Below are positions 13,701 to 27,500 of a DNA stretch of 64,000 nucleotides, one piece after another. The stretch's first letter is position 1. Each line of letters opens with the position of its first letter. The notes under the pieces are model-generated. The model searched no databases and was not told the DNA's origin. It saw nothing but the letters and a program-made list of their open reading frames with translations. Origin of the DNA: Mycteria americana (lineage: Eukaryota; Chordata; Aves; Ciconiiformes; Ciconiidae); assembly GCF_035582795.1 (NCBI RefSeq), contig NC_134367.1, positions 8,199,562 to 8,263,561 of the forward strand, written 5' to 3'. A program made the translations under genes and the position numbers.

Positions 13701-16700
13701 ACTATTTGTGTTATATAAAATGTGCTCTCACAGAGTCTTAAATCAGGAAAGAAGTTTTACCTGAGGACATAAACAGTTGCTTGCTTTAATTCTGCAGCGT
13801 TTGTACCTGTAACAACACATAGACATAGGAAGAATGCTGCAAGGACATTTTCCTCAAACACACTGTGCATCTAGTGGGTACTGATAACCTGGGATACTTT
13901 GAAGTGATTAAAATTACCACAGTGGATTTTTTTTTTTTTTTAATTTTTTGGTTAATAATACTAATTAAATAAAGTGTTCCTGGTACCGACAAAAGTTTGC
14001 ATCAGTGGATCAGTTTCTGGGCCACAGCAATTAGTAGATACTATATAAACATTGCCAATCATCACACAGACGTTGGGATCCCTGGGGTCTCTTGGCTCTT
14101 GCTGACAGCTCTGATGGCTAAAACAGTAGATTTCCACATGACATGAGCCAGATACATACATATGGCTCTTGAGCTTGAAGTCACTGCCTACACGGGGTTT
14201 CACACGGAGCCCTCACAAGACATCCTGGCACCCACAGCAACCCCATCCATCCCTCCCCGACGGTGCCTCCTTCCCCTGGCACCGCAAATACAGACCAGCA
14301 GCTGGTTTTTCGCAGCAGTAACAGCAGCCCCTCTGGTCACAGCCCAGGACCACAAACACATGGAATTGGAAACACGTGTTTCTCTTCCTGAAGCGCAGTT
14401 TGGTCCCCTCAGCTGCCAGTAAAAGTAAACTCTGAACGTTTTAAGAGTCAGCAAGCACCGAGTCCCCCCTCACAGCATTATCATCACAACTGTTGGGAAA
14501 TCCACAGTGTTTTCTGGAGCAGCCTCAGGACAGGAGTGTACAGGCATGTGCATCTTTGCTTAACACGCTATATCGATGCCCACAAAGCTGCATGCCTGCT
14601 GACAAACCGATTTAGAGAGTTGTTCACTCTCTAAGGCACCAAAATAGCCCCAGACTCTGTGCTTCTTCGTCTCCTCCTCTCCCAACAGCAGCAGAACTGG
14701 CACTTGATATATCGCCATTGATTTCCTCCTCCAACACCTCTCAGCTCTCTGAGGTCTTTAAGCTGCTGCCCACTGACAGACAGAGATACATGACATAAAA
14801 CCGAATGCAGCTCCCCCTTGCAAGAACCGCTCTGCCACGGCTGCAGACCCAGCCATCCTCCTCCTTCAGTCCCCCAGACCCATCCCCTACAGCTCACCAT
14901 GCAGCCACATCTCCAGAACGTTACCAGAAGAGGCCAACAGTGGTTTTTAACTGGCTTTGATGAGGTTTTGGATTTTGTCACCGCTGCAAAGGAGAATTTC
15001 TCTACCCCAGCACAGACCTCCCTCAGTAAGCCACGCTACAGCCCGCACAGCTGTGATGGATGGGTTGGCACATATGACCTCCAGCTGGGGCAAGGACCTG
15101 GCAAGGACAAAACAGCACCTGGGGCAAGGACCTCTTCAAGCACCAGCCTGAGGTCCATCCAACCTCATCACTCACAGCCCTTCACCAAGAGAGGTATGGA
15201 GGTGGCCTGGGTTTGGCCCAGTCTTTAAACAACGTCTAAAGCATGTCTGTTTGCCCCAGAGGTCAAAAGCACAAACCTCATTACTGAGTTACACCACTGC
15301 ACTGGAAAAGGAATTGTATCTGCTCTTCTCTTGAAAATCCCCTTTCGCAGCCTGCAGCTTTCAACGCATGGAAATCCTGCATCCCCCTTGACACCATCGA
15401 CCCATTCAGGGCTCCAAAACCAATATCAAAGTCTGACTAAAGCCATTCAGAAGCCGTTAGCATGTAGATTTTGGTGATAATTTGGTGAATGGACTTGTCA
15501 AAAAAATTGCCTTTATTACGGACTGATTAAATGCCATCAAGGAGAAGTGCCTTTCCCCTCCCAACTCCAGCCCTCATCAGCTCAAACAAACCCGCTGAGC
15601 CAATTAACAGGGAGGTGGCAAAAGCAGCTTTCACTCGAAACCTGCCATTCTTGGGGGGGGGGGGGTAAAAAAAACAACAACAAAAAAAATCTGTGTGCTT
15701 TCAAAGCCAAGAAGAGCCTCCAGGGAGAGCTCCTGAAAGCCACCCAGGGCTCACCTGCAGGGCGTGGATGGGAGTTATCAGTACTCAGCTGGCTCAATGC
15801 CAGATCAGCTCCCTTCAGCGAAGTGCTGCTCGCATCCAGCCTGTGCCAAATATAATGCAAAGAACATAAATATTAAAGCAGGCCCAGGGGGAGCAGCACT
15901 GCTGGGGCTGTTATTCCTACAGCTTTATGTCCTGCAGCTGGGTTCTCCTGTGTCAGAAAAGGCATGAGCTCCCATCAAAGCTATTTCCATGCCTAGAAAC
16001 CTAAGTTTTTGGCTTAGGTCCCTGCAGTGGATTCTCTGATGTCTGCAAATGGTTGAGTTCACAGCACAGCCCTTTCTGTACTGCAGCAGTAGTGAAGGGA
16101 TCTGCCTCCGCTAACATGAAACTCGCAGCAATCGCATAGATCCGATGCCACTACCTTTCTGTCCAACGTGCCTGAAATTAGCTAATGAATGGGAAAGTTA
16201 TTGAGGAGAATTGGAGCATGGCATCATAATGACATAAGCCTAATTCCCTGCAGGTATGCAGCTGGAAATTAAATGGTCACCTTGGCTAGCAGTGGGCAGA
16301 GCAGAATTTGACATGTGTTTGCATGATTTAGCTTCAGAGACAAGAACTGCATGGCTGGAGCTAGAGACAGCACACAGGATACGAGCTATAGCTGTTGACT
16401 AAGCTTTCCACTAAGCTTTCGACACCTGCATTTTAAGTTAGCACCAAAGACTAATTTTGGCCCCATTTTCATTAACCTGCTCCCTCTAAGGAGCAAGCTC
16501 TGCGCACTGCACGTGAATCACTACCTCCCAGAGCCTACACAGAGGAGCTACGGCATAGCTTCCTCTGGCAGTGCAAGCCATTGCTTTGTCTTGGACTCCC
16601 ACCACAAATAGAAAAGGGCCAAAACAAAGCTGAAGTTTTATCAACCAGGAGGGATTTCAGCGAGTTCATTGCTGGGACTGAGATTAGGATTAAGGGTTTA

Positions 16701-19700
16701 TAGTTAAAGCACAGAGACTCAAAAGACCAGCCTCTTACCCCACACCTCATCACAGTCTTCAAGTGTCACCTTGAACATAAGGGGTATGTGACACATCATG
16801 ACACCAGGTCCTGAGCCTTCAAACAGTCCTGAGCACAAGAACTGATCACAGAATGAGATTAAATCAAGAGCCCGTACTACAAGCAGCCACACAGAAAAAG
16901 TCCAGGCCTTCTTAAGAAGTGGCTGCAAAGTGCCTGATAACTCCACTCTCTCCCCACAGACCTGCTTCCTACCCCTACACCCTCCTGCAAACATCAATGT
17001 TTAAAGAAAACAACTTCAAAACTCTTCACATAGCTCAAATACTTCACTTAAAAGGAATCTGAATTCTTACATCTCATATTGCACCAGTCCCCAGCAGGAC
17101 ATGCACTCACCATGTTCATTTTGTGGCATTTGAGCTGTTCGAGCAGGAGGGATGGAGCCACACTGTGAGACCATGTGCTCAGAGGCCTGGGAGCTGAGAT
17201 GATGGAGATCCCCAGCAGCTCTACCTGTGCTTTCTGTGAGCAACCCAGTTCACCATACCTCCGCTTACCCTCTCAGGGCACCTTCTCATGACCTATGTAA
17301 AGAAGAAATCTTCCTGCAGCCAAGAGACACACACCTTGAAGACCCAGCCAGTGGGAGAGTACTGGGAGCAGTGGGACGTGGGTAGGTGTGCCATTCTTGG
17401 GAAGTCTTTCAGCCAGTCCTGTTGCATAGCTGCAGTGCGCGAGTCAGATCAGTGCTGCTTGTGATCTGCTTAGAGCTCAAGACTGGCCATCCCTAAGCTG
17501 TATCTTCCCAGGGCTGGACCTATGCACTCTGTCTGGCCCATCACGAAAGGGCCATGACCTATTACTAATAGCAGCACCTCCCTGGCAGTGCTGAGTTAAA
17601 CCAAGCTGAGAAGCCGGAGAAGCTTTGTTGCTAAACAAGGTCTACAGGATTGAGTTTAAAAAAACATTCATCTCCAAAGAGCGTCAGCTGCTCTCTCTGG
17701 ACAGTAGTGCTATTTGCAACCTGGAAAAGCCCTTCCATCCCAATGAGCTGTGTCATCTCCCTCCAGCATGTGGGTAGCAGTCAAACTGCTGCAGAAACCT
17801 CTCATGGGATCACAGCAAGCCTTGCATTCCTCAGCAGCAATAATCAATACAAATCCATTCATCTCCTCGGGAAGCAGACAATTCATGTTTTGGATTGCAC
17901 CACCTCTAGCTGGGATGACATATGGTAAGGCTATAAGGCTTCCCCAAAGACATTCACCTGCTCAATTCCAGCCATGCCGGAGAAGAACCCAGAACACCCC
18001 CAAGTATAGAAAAAGTATATAAGTGGCCAGAAACCATTACAGTCAAATTATGTTAAAAGGCTACCCCCCTTCCATTCCTCATGCCAGCTGACAATTCGTA
18101 TATAGGGGTAAGAGTAACAAACAAGGTGCTCCATCAGGGAGGAAGAGTTATCTGGGCCACTAATCCTTCACAGAGGCACATGGTACATGCCCTCAAGCAT
18201 TGGAGGGAGACAAACGGGGTCTTTGCAAAATGTATTGAGGAAGCATAAAGTATGATTTGGGAAATGCTGTACCTTTTTCTACCCCCTTTCATCTTGTGGC
18301 TACCCAGCTCCTGAATTTAGGAAACCATATTCAAGCTGCTACACAGTGGGTACAGCCCTTTCCTGCAGCAAACCATGTTTCCTGTCCTGCAAGGTACAGT
18401 CAGTCCAACCAGACTGGGGACATTTGCCAAGCCTGCTATCAGAAAGCATAGCTTGGATCCGGTGGAAGATTTCCACAGTTGTGGAAACACACGGGAGGTT
18501 GTGCTGTTGGGATTACAGACCCTGCTTCAGAGTACAGCCTTGCCATGCACGTATACGGGGTTTTAAGCCACCCCTCTTCTCCCAAAGTGTGACAGTACAG
18601 CTGGATGTTGCAGAAAACATGATTTTGTTACCAGCAACCTTCTTATCCAGTTTTTTAAAAGGACAGCTCCTGCCCACCCTGCCAGCATCACCAAAGCCTA
18701 TTGAATTTGCTTCTGTTGCTCTGGCTATGTTGCACACACACACAGTATGAAGTACCCTTGCTCTGGGACGCTTTTGCACATTTTAACGCTTAGCAATTTG
18801 GCCTGGCTGAGACGAACTTTATCTGTATTTTAGAAGGACCAGTACTTCCCCCATTGCAGCTTTAGCTCCTGTTGTGCCCACTCCATGCACCCCTTCTGCA
18901 TTAACTTGCTTGCGAGGAGGAGCACAGAGAAAGCTCAATGCCAAGAAAGAGATAAAAACACACTAGAAACAGGGAAATGCCTCAGTCCTTTCCATTCAGA
19001 GGCAGATCTGCCTTGAATAGCAGCCCCCAGGACTGATCTGCCTCCAAAGGAGCCTGAATCACAAGCAAGTCAGCCCTCTCCAATTCGCATTAAGACTTCA
19101 AGCTACTGTATATATTCTCCCCCCCTCCACCACAAGCTCCTCCTTTCTAACACAAATCTCTCACAGCACGCAGACACATACGCTCCCAGAAAGCCAGTAG
19201 CAGTGTTGTGATGCCTTGAAACCAGAGTCCAGTGAGATTCGGCTCTTGCTAATGGCACTTTTTCATCAGCAAACTATAATTGGCAGCTCTTATCCACTAC
19301 AAGAGTTTTGCAACACATGCCTAAAGAATATGCCAAACTAGATCTTCACACTAAGACCCAAAATTAGAACCAATATCCCAAAAGCAAAGTGACCCTCACT
19401 AGCCATTCCCAAGCAAACTAATCAATCCTGCTCAAGTGTAAAACGACATCTGTTATATTTTCTCTGACCCACACGTACATCCACAAAGAACAGAAGCAGA
19501 AAGGTAACTTTAAAATTACTGATAGAGCTGTACATAGTTATAAAACTTATATGGGACTCCATACCTTCAAAGTGCTGTGCATTTACCTGCTGTGTGCAAC
19601 TCAAAACAAGTGCTATGAACATTTTTAGATTCAGAAATTATTTAGAAATGAGACACTTCTGGTTTAAGCAAACATGGGCTCAGAATATAATTCATTCTGT

Positions 19701-20089
19701 GCATGTAACATCTCCTTTATCTCAGCTCAGGGGGCTTGTGCAACAATCAGGAGCTGCATGTTAAGAGGAATCTGACCCATTACAAAATAATTGGGTCTTG
19801 CTATGTTAGTTTTAATTTATGTCCTAGATGTTCCCAGACTCCTAACCTAGCTCTTTTCACTCCTCAGAGAAACACAGCACAAAACCTGCTACAAACTTAC
19901 ACAAGTTAACACTATTCCCTTCCTTGTTCCCAAAGTTACTCAGGCTGACTCTGCTGAAACACTTTTGCTAAGGGTTGATGAGAAGACAGGCTTTTAACAA
20001 ACTCAAAATCCTCTTACGGAAGATCCTTTTCATCGGCTTATTTTAAAAAGATTAAAATTACTCCCCGCATCACTATCCCAGATCTGCTC
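10717..20089. other. Noncoding DNA, no gene recognised
   Basis: No exon or RNA gene is recognisable. Frames of 80-136 codons, for example around 14818-15228 and 18346-18750, lack family similarity or coherent splice signals. Minor sequence features are a T run at 13927-13940, a 13-base G run at 15653-15665, a near-duplicate 23-mer at 12246-12268 and 13064-13086, and a short direct repeat (CTGGGGCAAGGACCT) near 15085 and 15119. Nothing else stands out. Confidence 0.55.
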
Positions 20090-20700
20090 ACATCCACTTT
20101 CCCTGAGCTGCTCCCGAGCGCCGTAACAAGAGTTCCCATCCATAAGCAGCCGTCCAGCGTACGAAAGGATCGGCGCGTCTCCCCTACCTGAGAAGTCTGC
20201 AGAAGTCTTAGCGAAGTTGCTGAAAGCTGTCAAGCACACGAGTCCTATGAGGAAGGTGGAGGTGGGAGACACATCTGGACAGCACATCCTTAAGTATCCT
20301 CACAGCTCGTTTTCTTCCAGAGAAAAGGAAAGCGCTTTCTGCCCCAACCCGGTACTCCTCATTGCCCGGAGAACGGCGTTCGTCCCATTGCTTGGAAGGA
20401 TCACAGCCAGCAGTGGGGAAGGAAAAGCACTCGGCACACACACAGGCTCGCACACACACATCCCTGGGAGTGAATGAATCCCGGCCGAGCGAGGCTGACG
20501 AATGAGACAGACCTACCTGAGCCTTGGCGGAGGTCCCAGGGTCCTAAAAGCCATCGCTTCGCCCCAATTTGCTGCAGAATATTACTGTGCAGCTGTCCAG
20601 CAGCGGCACTGCAAGCTATTAGGGGGGAGAGCCGGGGCGGGGGGGGGGGGGACGGACACCTGGTTTGGAGAAGCACGGTTGCTGTTGGTTTAGATACCCA
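20090..20700 (-). promoter_or_regulatory. CpG-rich block, candidate promoter and first noncoding exon
   Basis: Roughly three dozen CpG dinucleotides fall in about 600 bp, while the surrounding 15 kb on either side is CpG-poor. On the minus strand a good splice donor, CTCAG|GTAGGG, has its exon end at 20188, which would suit a noncoding first exon running from about 20.5-20.7 kb down to 20188. A 13-base G run lies at 20639-20651. No downstream coding exon is identified. In mammals EVA1A, a minus-strand gene, lies on this side of MRPL19, so a 5' exon of EVA1A is one possibility, but that is inference. The block could equally be an enhancer or a lncRNA promoter. Confidence 0.4.
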
Positions 20701-23700
20701 GAGGATCTTGTCTCTCCGGTGCAGACAGACAGACAGAAGGACAGGCAGTATTTTCAAAGGAGGGAGCCCAAAACAAAGCGCCTGAATTCACACAGATTTT
20801 TGGAGTGAGGGGTATCTGTAGCTGCTGCTGCAATCAGTGTGAGCAGTGGTGTCCTGCCGGACTGGTGACAGGACAATTCTTCAGCTGCGTCCACTGCTGA
20901 GAGTGATCCTACAATGGAGGAGACTTTGCACAGGCCCAGGGATCAAACCCTCCTGGATCTCATCGCAGGACTGGGACTGGTGTCAGCCCACATATCCAAA
21001 ATCTTCCTTCCTTTTGACAGCAGCCAGCCATGCCAGGCTCCCTCTGTCCCACTGGACCCCTCTCCCCTCCATCAAACTCAACAGAGGATTTTCATGCAGA
21101 TCCTAACCTGTGGTGTTCAGACCCAGGAGACCCGTCTCCTTCTATAGCAATTACTTTAACCTCCAACTAACATGGCCTTAGCTACTAACTCAACCGCTGC
21201 TCACCCTGCAGAGTTAAAAGAAGGCTCCAGCACACCTGGAAGCACATCCAGTACTTGATCCTGCCTGATCTTCATTCATATCCTGGCAGCATCAAGCCAG
21301 CCATGTTAACCTGGAAGAGCTGAGCTGAGCTCTGGGGACACAGAGGCGGACTGGAGGGGCGGACACTCTTCTCACAGGGTACAGGAAGGAGATCCCAGGC
21401 TTTGGTCATCAGTGTTAGCTGCAGCTCAGGCATAAGTTTGCATATAAATAATGAGCATAACCAACATATCTAGGCTAGAGCAGAGGCCGAGTGTCAGTGC
21501 AGAGAGCAGGGGATAGTTTTCATAGGCAAAGCCGACACCAGCCATTTAGCAGCCTGTGTGTACACATACATGAACCTATGGAGCAGCACCGCACGGGGCT
21601 GCCAGGGAAGGGGAGATGGAGCCAGGCACTCGCACAGCTGCTGAACAAAGCTGCAGCTTCTATCCAGCAAAAATAACCTGAGTGGGAACATCCAAGGAAA
21701 ACCACAATTGGTTTTTACTCCTCTGTCCTGTTCATCCACATGGAATCAAGCAAAACTTTCCAAAAACATTCACCTTCAAGCTGAAAATAAGCATAAGAGA
21801 CTTCAGCCCAAAGGGCTCTGGTTTTTTTTTTTTTTTTAGAGCTGAGTGCACTTGTAAAGAGTTTCTTATGCTGAAATTTCTAATAATGTTTCAGCTGTTC
21901 TCAGATGAAAATCAGACTGGCTGTCAGATTATATGTGAAAGACATTTTCAAGAGTGCTGCCATGAATACCACAGTCATTGTTTCCACCAGAAATCTGTGC
22001 TGGGATGATCTGTGTGCTAGAAGCAGACCTGTAAGTCCTGTGGCCCCATTTGCTTTCTGTCCATACCGCCGCTCGCTCAAGTTCCAGCCAGCCACACTGA
22101 GGATGAGGGTAGTGTGGAAAATCTTGAGTTTGAGCTTTAATCCTGTCCATGCTCCATCCACCCAGACAACATGAACAAGAAGCTGGTCTGGCCTGAATTG
22201 CACCTAAGCAACCTTCCTTCCCACAAACAGCTCTTCACCCATTGAGGATCTCCCGTGAAGGTGCAGATGAGTCACCTCTCAAGGACAGGCTCTGGGTTGA
22301 CCTGACAGCACAGACATACCGAGGTCCAGCAGGCTCTGCACAATCCAGTCCCAGTCCCTGCAGACAACCCTGCCACCTTACCTTTCTGCAGAGGGCTGCC
22401 TAAGCAAGATCAAAAACCAGGAACTTCTACGAGCTGCCTTACTCTTTATTTCACCTGAGACTTTAATCCCACGTGCCAGACCTCTCTGACCCATAGTTTC
22501 CAGGGTTGACCTAAGTTTTAAAGAGAAAAGATCAGGACATTTGGCTCCTCGCATCTACATATAATTCTTGTCTCAGTTCTGCTGCCCTTGCCAAGGGGAG
22601 ATTCACCACTATTGCCTTATAGGCATGAGATAACCATACTCATTACCAGATTATCAGTCAAAGCTCCTTATCAGCAGGACAAAGAAACAATAGGGCCCCT
22701 GGAAATTTATCAGCCCTCTGGAAAAGGGAAGCACTATTTGCTGAAAAGAGCCCACCCTGTTAGCAGGTGTTGATTTTACTGATTAAAGGGTAATTAGGTT
22801 TGGCTGACTCAGTACATGGGGAAGAAGAAAACTCTGGTGACAAAGGGTTTAAGGCTAAACATGGGAAGTGTGCTTGAGCAGCCCTTGAGGTTATTGTTAA
22901 TAAAGTCAAACCAGAGGGGAGGAAGTTTACATCAGTGTCAGGTGAGGGCTTTGTTTTTAAGCAAGTTTGTAAAGATGCCTTCCAAAAGGAAAGCAGAAAG
23001 CAAAAAGATGTATTGGCCTTTGAGAAACAGACAATTCTGTTAAAGCCCATCTCCATAATGCCCTTATTCCTCAGGGCATGTGGGAACAACAGCTTTGTTT
23101 CAAACGAGAAGAGGCCACCTGTCCCAACCGCAGCACAGACAAAGGATGGTCTCTCTGTCATGGACAGTCTCATGGGGTAAACGTGAATCAAGGGGACACC
23201 AATATGGATCTTTATTTTTAGGAGTAACAGCCCTTGAAATCCAGCCATGCCTTCAAATATGTCTCCTGGGGATAGGTAATAATGCATATGACGATACACA
23301 ATCTCTTGGATCCCTTGACCCCAAAGCCACCCAGAAGCAGGAATAGGCCAGTACTGATGCAGTTCAGCATTACATCTTAGCTCGGAGGAATGATTATTTG
23401 GTCTCTTCCTCTCCACAGAGTAACTACGGAGAATGGCTGCTTTTTGTTAGATACAGCATTTGAGTATACTTAAAAACACTTCTTCCCTCTAGAAGACACA
23501 GAGCCTTGTGTCTGAGCTGGGTTTTAATACCTTCCTGATCATGGCAAAAAGCACACGGGTTCTATGTGCCCAGCTTAAGAAGCGAAGAAGTCCATAGCAC
23601 CTAGTTACATACACAGAGCCCAGGCCTGAGATCAGCACCTCTCAGCTTCCCCTGCCGTAACCGGTGCTGAGGCCACTCAGCACTGGGACGCAGGCACACA

Positions 23701-23935
23701 ACCCAGTCCCACCTCCTGGCGTACTTCTCCAACCAGAGCTAAACCATGAGTTAGGCACCTGAATCCCAGCGTGGCTTTAGTCCAGGATGTTTAACAGCTG
23801 TACCTCAGTCCTCCTTTTTGACTATGATACTTAAGTGCATTGTTCTTTCTCCTCCCATACTCCTCTCTCTTGCGGATCTTCTCCTTCTCCTACTACACAT
23901 AAAACTGTACTATCTGAAACATGCCTGTAAATTCC

Positions 23936-24100
23936 CAAAGTGCTTTAAAAGCAGTTCAGTACAACTGCAACTGGGGAAACTGAGGCACTGAGAAGTGAAG
24001 CAATTTGTCATCCAATTTTGTCACCTCAACATCACCCAGTTTACAAATGGTAATCAGGAATGGACCCGGTTAGGATGATTCCCAGTTTAACGCTGTATGT
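23936..24100 (+). repeat. Candidate MIR-like ancient SINE remnant
   Basis: The core GGGGAAACTGAGGCACTGAG at about 23973-23992 is followed by AAGTGAAGCAATTTG. A degraded TCACCCAGTTTACAAATGG segment and a GGACCCGGTTAGGA-like segment come next, in the order of the MIR consensus (core, then GGTCACACAGC and GGATTCGAACCC). The upstream TGCTTTAAAAG at 23941 also fits the MIR segment that precedes the core. This is recognition from memory of the consensus, without alignment. Confidence 0.6.
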
Positions 24101-24390
24101 GCTGATCTTGCTTCCTTCTAGGCCTGATTTTTGGTAATGCTTTCCTATTTTTCACTGACCCTGCACCACTAACCTGTACCTTGCTGACTAAACCATCAAC
24201 AGCTTGAAGAAGGGCTGGTCAGTAGAAGAGCTGGACCAGGATTAGCTTTCAGCTAGAGAACCATATGTAGGGTTGAAGCCATGTTTGTTTACCCAGTCAC
24301 AAGCAGGTTTATTTGTACAAATGTGCTAGGACTAGTCTTGCTTTCTGAACCCTAGTAACATTACTTACTTCTTACTGTGTTTTCTGCAAG

Positions 24391-24510
24391 GTCTCAAAGC
24401 ACCCTCCACAAGACCACCGTTCCATTCTGCCATTTCACTCATGGACGAAGCACAGTGATACGTTGGAGGTCACTGCTTTTTCAAGGTCAGCTGGGGAAAC
24501 TGTCAGAGAT
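24391..24510 (+). repeat. Possible second MIR-like fragment
   Basis: A CTCAAAGCACCCTCC segment, a CCATTTCACTCATGGACGAAGCACAG segment and a TTTTTCAAGGTCAGCTGGGG segment follow the order of a MIR element (CTTTACA..., CCATTTTACAGATG...GGCACAG, CCAAGGTCACACAGC). Each part is degraded. The proximity to the element at 23936 could mean one broken ancestral region or two insertions. Weak evidence. Confidence 0.35.
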
Positions 24511-27500
24511 GAGAAAAGATTAAATACTTTTAATCTTTAAGTCCAGTTAGAGCTCTTTCCACTTGGGCACATTGCCTCCTTGTAAATGAATGTAAATTAA
24601 TGACAAAGTATGTGTGCATTTATACCTATAGAAGTACATCGAAACTGCGGGGACAGAGCTTCAAATATAAAATAGCAAAGCTTCCCAGCATAGTACAGCT
24701 CTTTGTTCTTTTTTTTTTTTTTTTTTAATCTTTCCCCTAAGAGTGTCTTAGGGAAACAGATGGGGTTACTCATGGAAGTAAGCGCTGTTTGCTTTCATCA
24801 ATTCGAAGGCACAGGACTTCACATAATGCAGTTTTGCAATACAACACCAAGTATCTCACAAGTAAAATCCTCCCCTGTCTCCATATTCAATGTTAAACAA
24901 CAGCTGTGCAGAATATTCAAACTGATAAGCCTTTGAAGTTTTCACATTTTGTGTCACTCAATCACCCCAGTTTACAAAACAAATATAAAACCTGGGGGAC
25001 TTTGCTCCATACTGGGATGGGTTTGGAGTGGGGGTGTTGCTTTAACATAATTCTGTGAAGGGCAAAGGCCCCAAGTGATGCACCTATCTCACTAAAACAT
25101 TGGGAAACGTTGTAGAGAGTGATGCAAAATCCTCCAATGAGGGAAAATGTCAAAAATAAAATATTTGGAGACTACAAAGTGATCCACAACAAAGCTGAAA
25201 ACTTTCTCCTCATGTCTGCACCAAGTAATTGATGTTGAAACTTCTCTCAGCTGGCATTCTCCTCAGTATAGTGATGCCATGTTCTATGTTAGAGGATACT
25301 GTACAATCTGGTGCTTTATCTGGGACCAGCATATCCGATGGGGTTTAGTCGGTGCCTTGTGTACAGGACGTTCTTGGGTTAATCACTGTACTAGAACTAC
25401 AGGGATTTGGAGTCATCTTCATACTTCATCTTTGTACTCCACTGCGAGTCACATAAGGATTCCAAGAGACAAGGATTTCAAGGATCAGAGTTCCCCTGCT
25501 GTGAATTGAATCCTTCCTTTTCCCAGTATTTCATCTGTCCTGTCTGTTGGGACGTTGTTCCCTGAGATTTTTTGCTATGTGGGCATATAGCACCCAGCTG
25601 AGACCCTGAAGTTCACTGGGACCTTCAGGACTTGCACAGCTTTCTTGTACCTGTAATGTGAAACTATTCTCCCACTTGACCTGATTCATTAGTCCTCTCC
25701 TAACAGTATTCCTGGGAAGATTTCTCCATCAATTGGATGATGCTGTGCACTGGCTTCTTTTTGCCACTGCTGTCTTTCCTTTAGTATATTCTATAGCTCT
25801 CTGGGAGTGCTTGTGAGATAAGAGGTTGAATTTTACACCTGAAGATATCTACCTCTGACCTAGATGGTCTTTGCTTTGAAGAGCAGAGACATTCCAGCTG
25901 GTTCAGTGTGAGCAGCAGTACGTTTTTTCTATTATCTCACCTATGGTAACCAAGGGAGAATTGTCTCTATCCTGCTGCTACGTAGATGTGAGTCACTTCA
26001 GGTTATAGACACCTTTTAATCTTGATCTCCACTATGTTTTTCCCTTTTGTTTCCTGTTTTACTACCAACCCTCACAGATAACTTATATTGTCATTCATTT
26101 CCACAGGAACCAGAATTCTTCCTCCGATTTACTTGTCTGGATGTTCTCTGCTTGTCCTGTGGGAGAAACATGCCATGATGCAATTTGATACAAACTGGGA
26201 ATCTTCTCAACGTTCACTCTTAAAATTATACCTAAAATGATACCACAGGCACCTATCCCAAACCTCACGAGTACTGTGGACTCCACCTTGAGGGCATGCA
26301 AGTGCAGTAGCATGAAGGACAACAAAAGAGTCCTTCAGTGCTCCTCCAGATCCTCCTGTCCCTCATGGGCACACATCCTCTACACACAATCGCACTCCAT
26401 CCTTATTGCAACTACTGGTATAACTTACATTGGATGCTTACATTGGGAAAGCCATTTTCGTTGCCAGAGACCTTCTTTCCCACAAAACCGATGGCTTCCA
26501 AGCACAGCCATGAAGCCTTTGCATAACATCCACGACTATAGTAATAAGCTGAACCAAGCAAGGGACTGGACACAGGCACTGCAACTCATCTGGTTACAGT
26601 TACCTGTTGGACTAGTCCTTGGCACTTTTGACCCAGGCCACCTGGCATCCAGACAATTCCTGAGCGTGGCTTGGGAGTTGGCAGGGACTTTGGCTATTCC
26701 CAACAGGCAGGAAGGAATCCTGCTTTGGAGTTTGATAGCATGAACGTGGCCAGACGATGTGTGCTAAAAGACCCACCAGTGTTTCAGAAGTTCTTAATAG
26801 CCATGGTGAAGACAGAGTGGCATGGGCTAAGAACTGAATAAATAACCCTAGACCCAGAGCAGACTGGTACTGTCTGCCAGTGCTACAGCATCTTCATCTT
26901 GCTACCTAGGCAAGCCTGATTAGAGCTGCCCAGGAATGACAGTGCATCCTGCAGTCTCACCCCCCGTCTCCAGCGCAGCTACAGCCCAGGCTGCTACCTG
27001 CCGTGCCCCCACCTATTTACAGCGGTTAGCAGGATAGACCTTCCCTACAGGGGCGTTCAGCATAGGCTGTGCTCAAGTTTGAGCTGGCGAAGTCAATTAA
27101 AAAAATCTTATTGGCTTCCCTGCTTCAGGGCTTGGACTGTCTTCTCCTGTGAGAGTGAACCAACAACATATCTCTCTAAGTCCCTCCCATCCTCACGTCT
27201 TTGATCATGGACAGATTTGAACAGTTCTAGATTGCAGGAAAGAAATTTCACTGAGGCTTAACACTTTCTAATGTTCTCTTTATTAAAGGACAGGTCTAAT
27301 GGAAGGCAGAGCTGAAGAATGTGTGAGGAACATACAGTGAGCAAATCTCTTTCCAGCATAACTCGGACAGATCAGCTTTCGCCTCAGGCTTATCATTGCC
27401 TAGGGGCACAGGGTATTTCCCTCGCTTTTGTACAGACAGCAAATTACACAAAAACCCTCTGTCTCACAGATCTCAAACTGGTAAGAAATCAAAGGGAATC

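Noticed and set aside
21901-22203. 100-codon minus-strand frame with protein-like appearance
   Set aside because: No family resemblance, an almost equally long frame on the opposite strand, and no suitable splice context.
22760-23416. 218-codon minus-strand frame
   Set aside because: It starts at a GTG, has no recognised domain, and no splice sites connect it to other plausible exons.
25500-26760. Cluster of medium frames on both strands that might be a decayed retroviral or cellular pseudogene
   Set aside because: No conserved motif could be identified on either strand, and frames do not join into a longer recognisable product.
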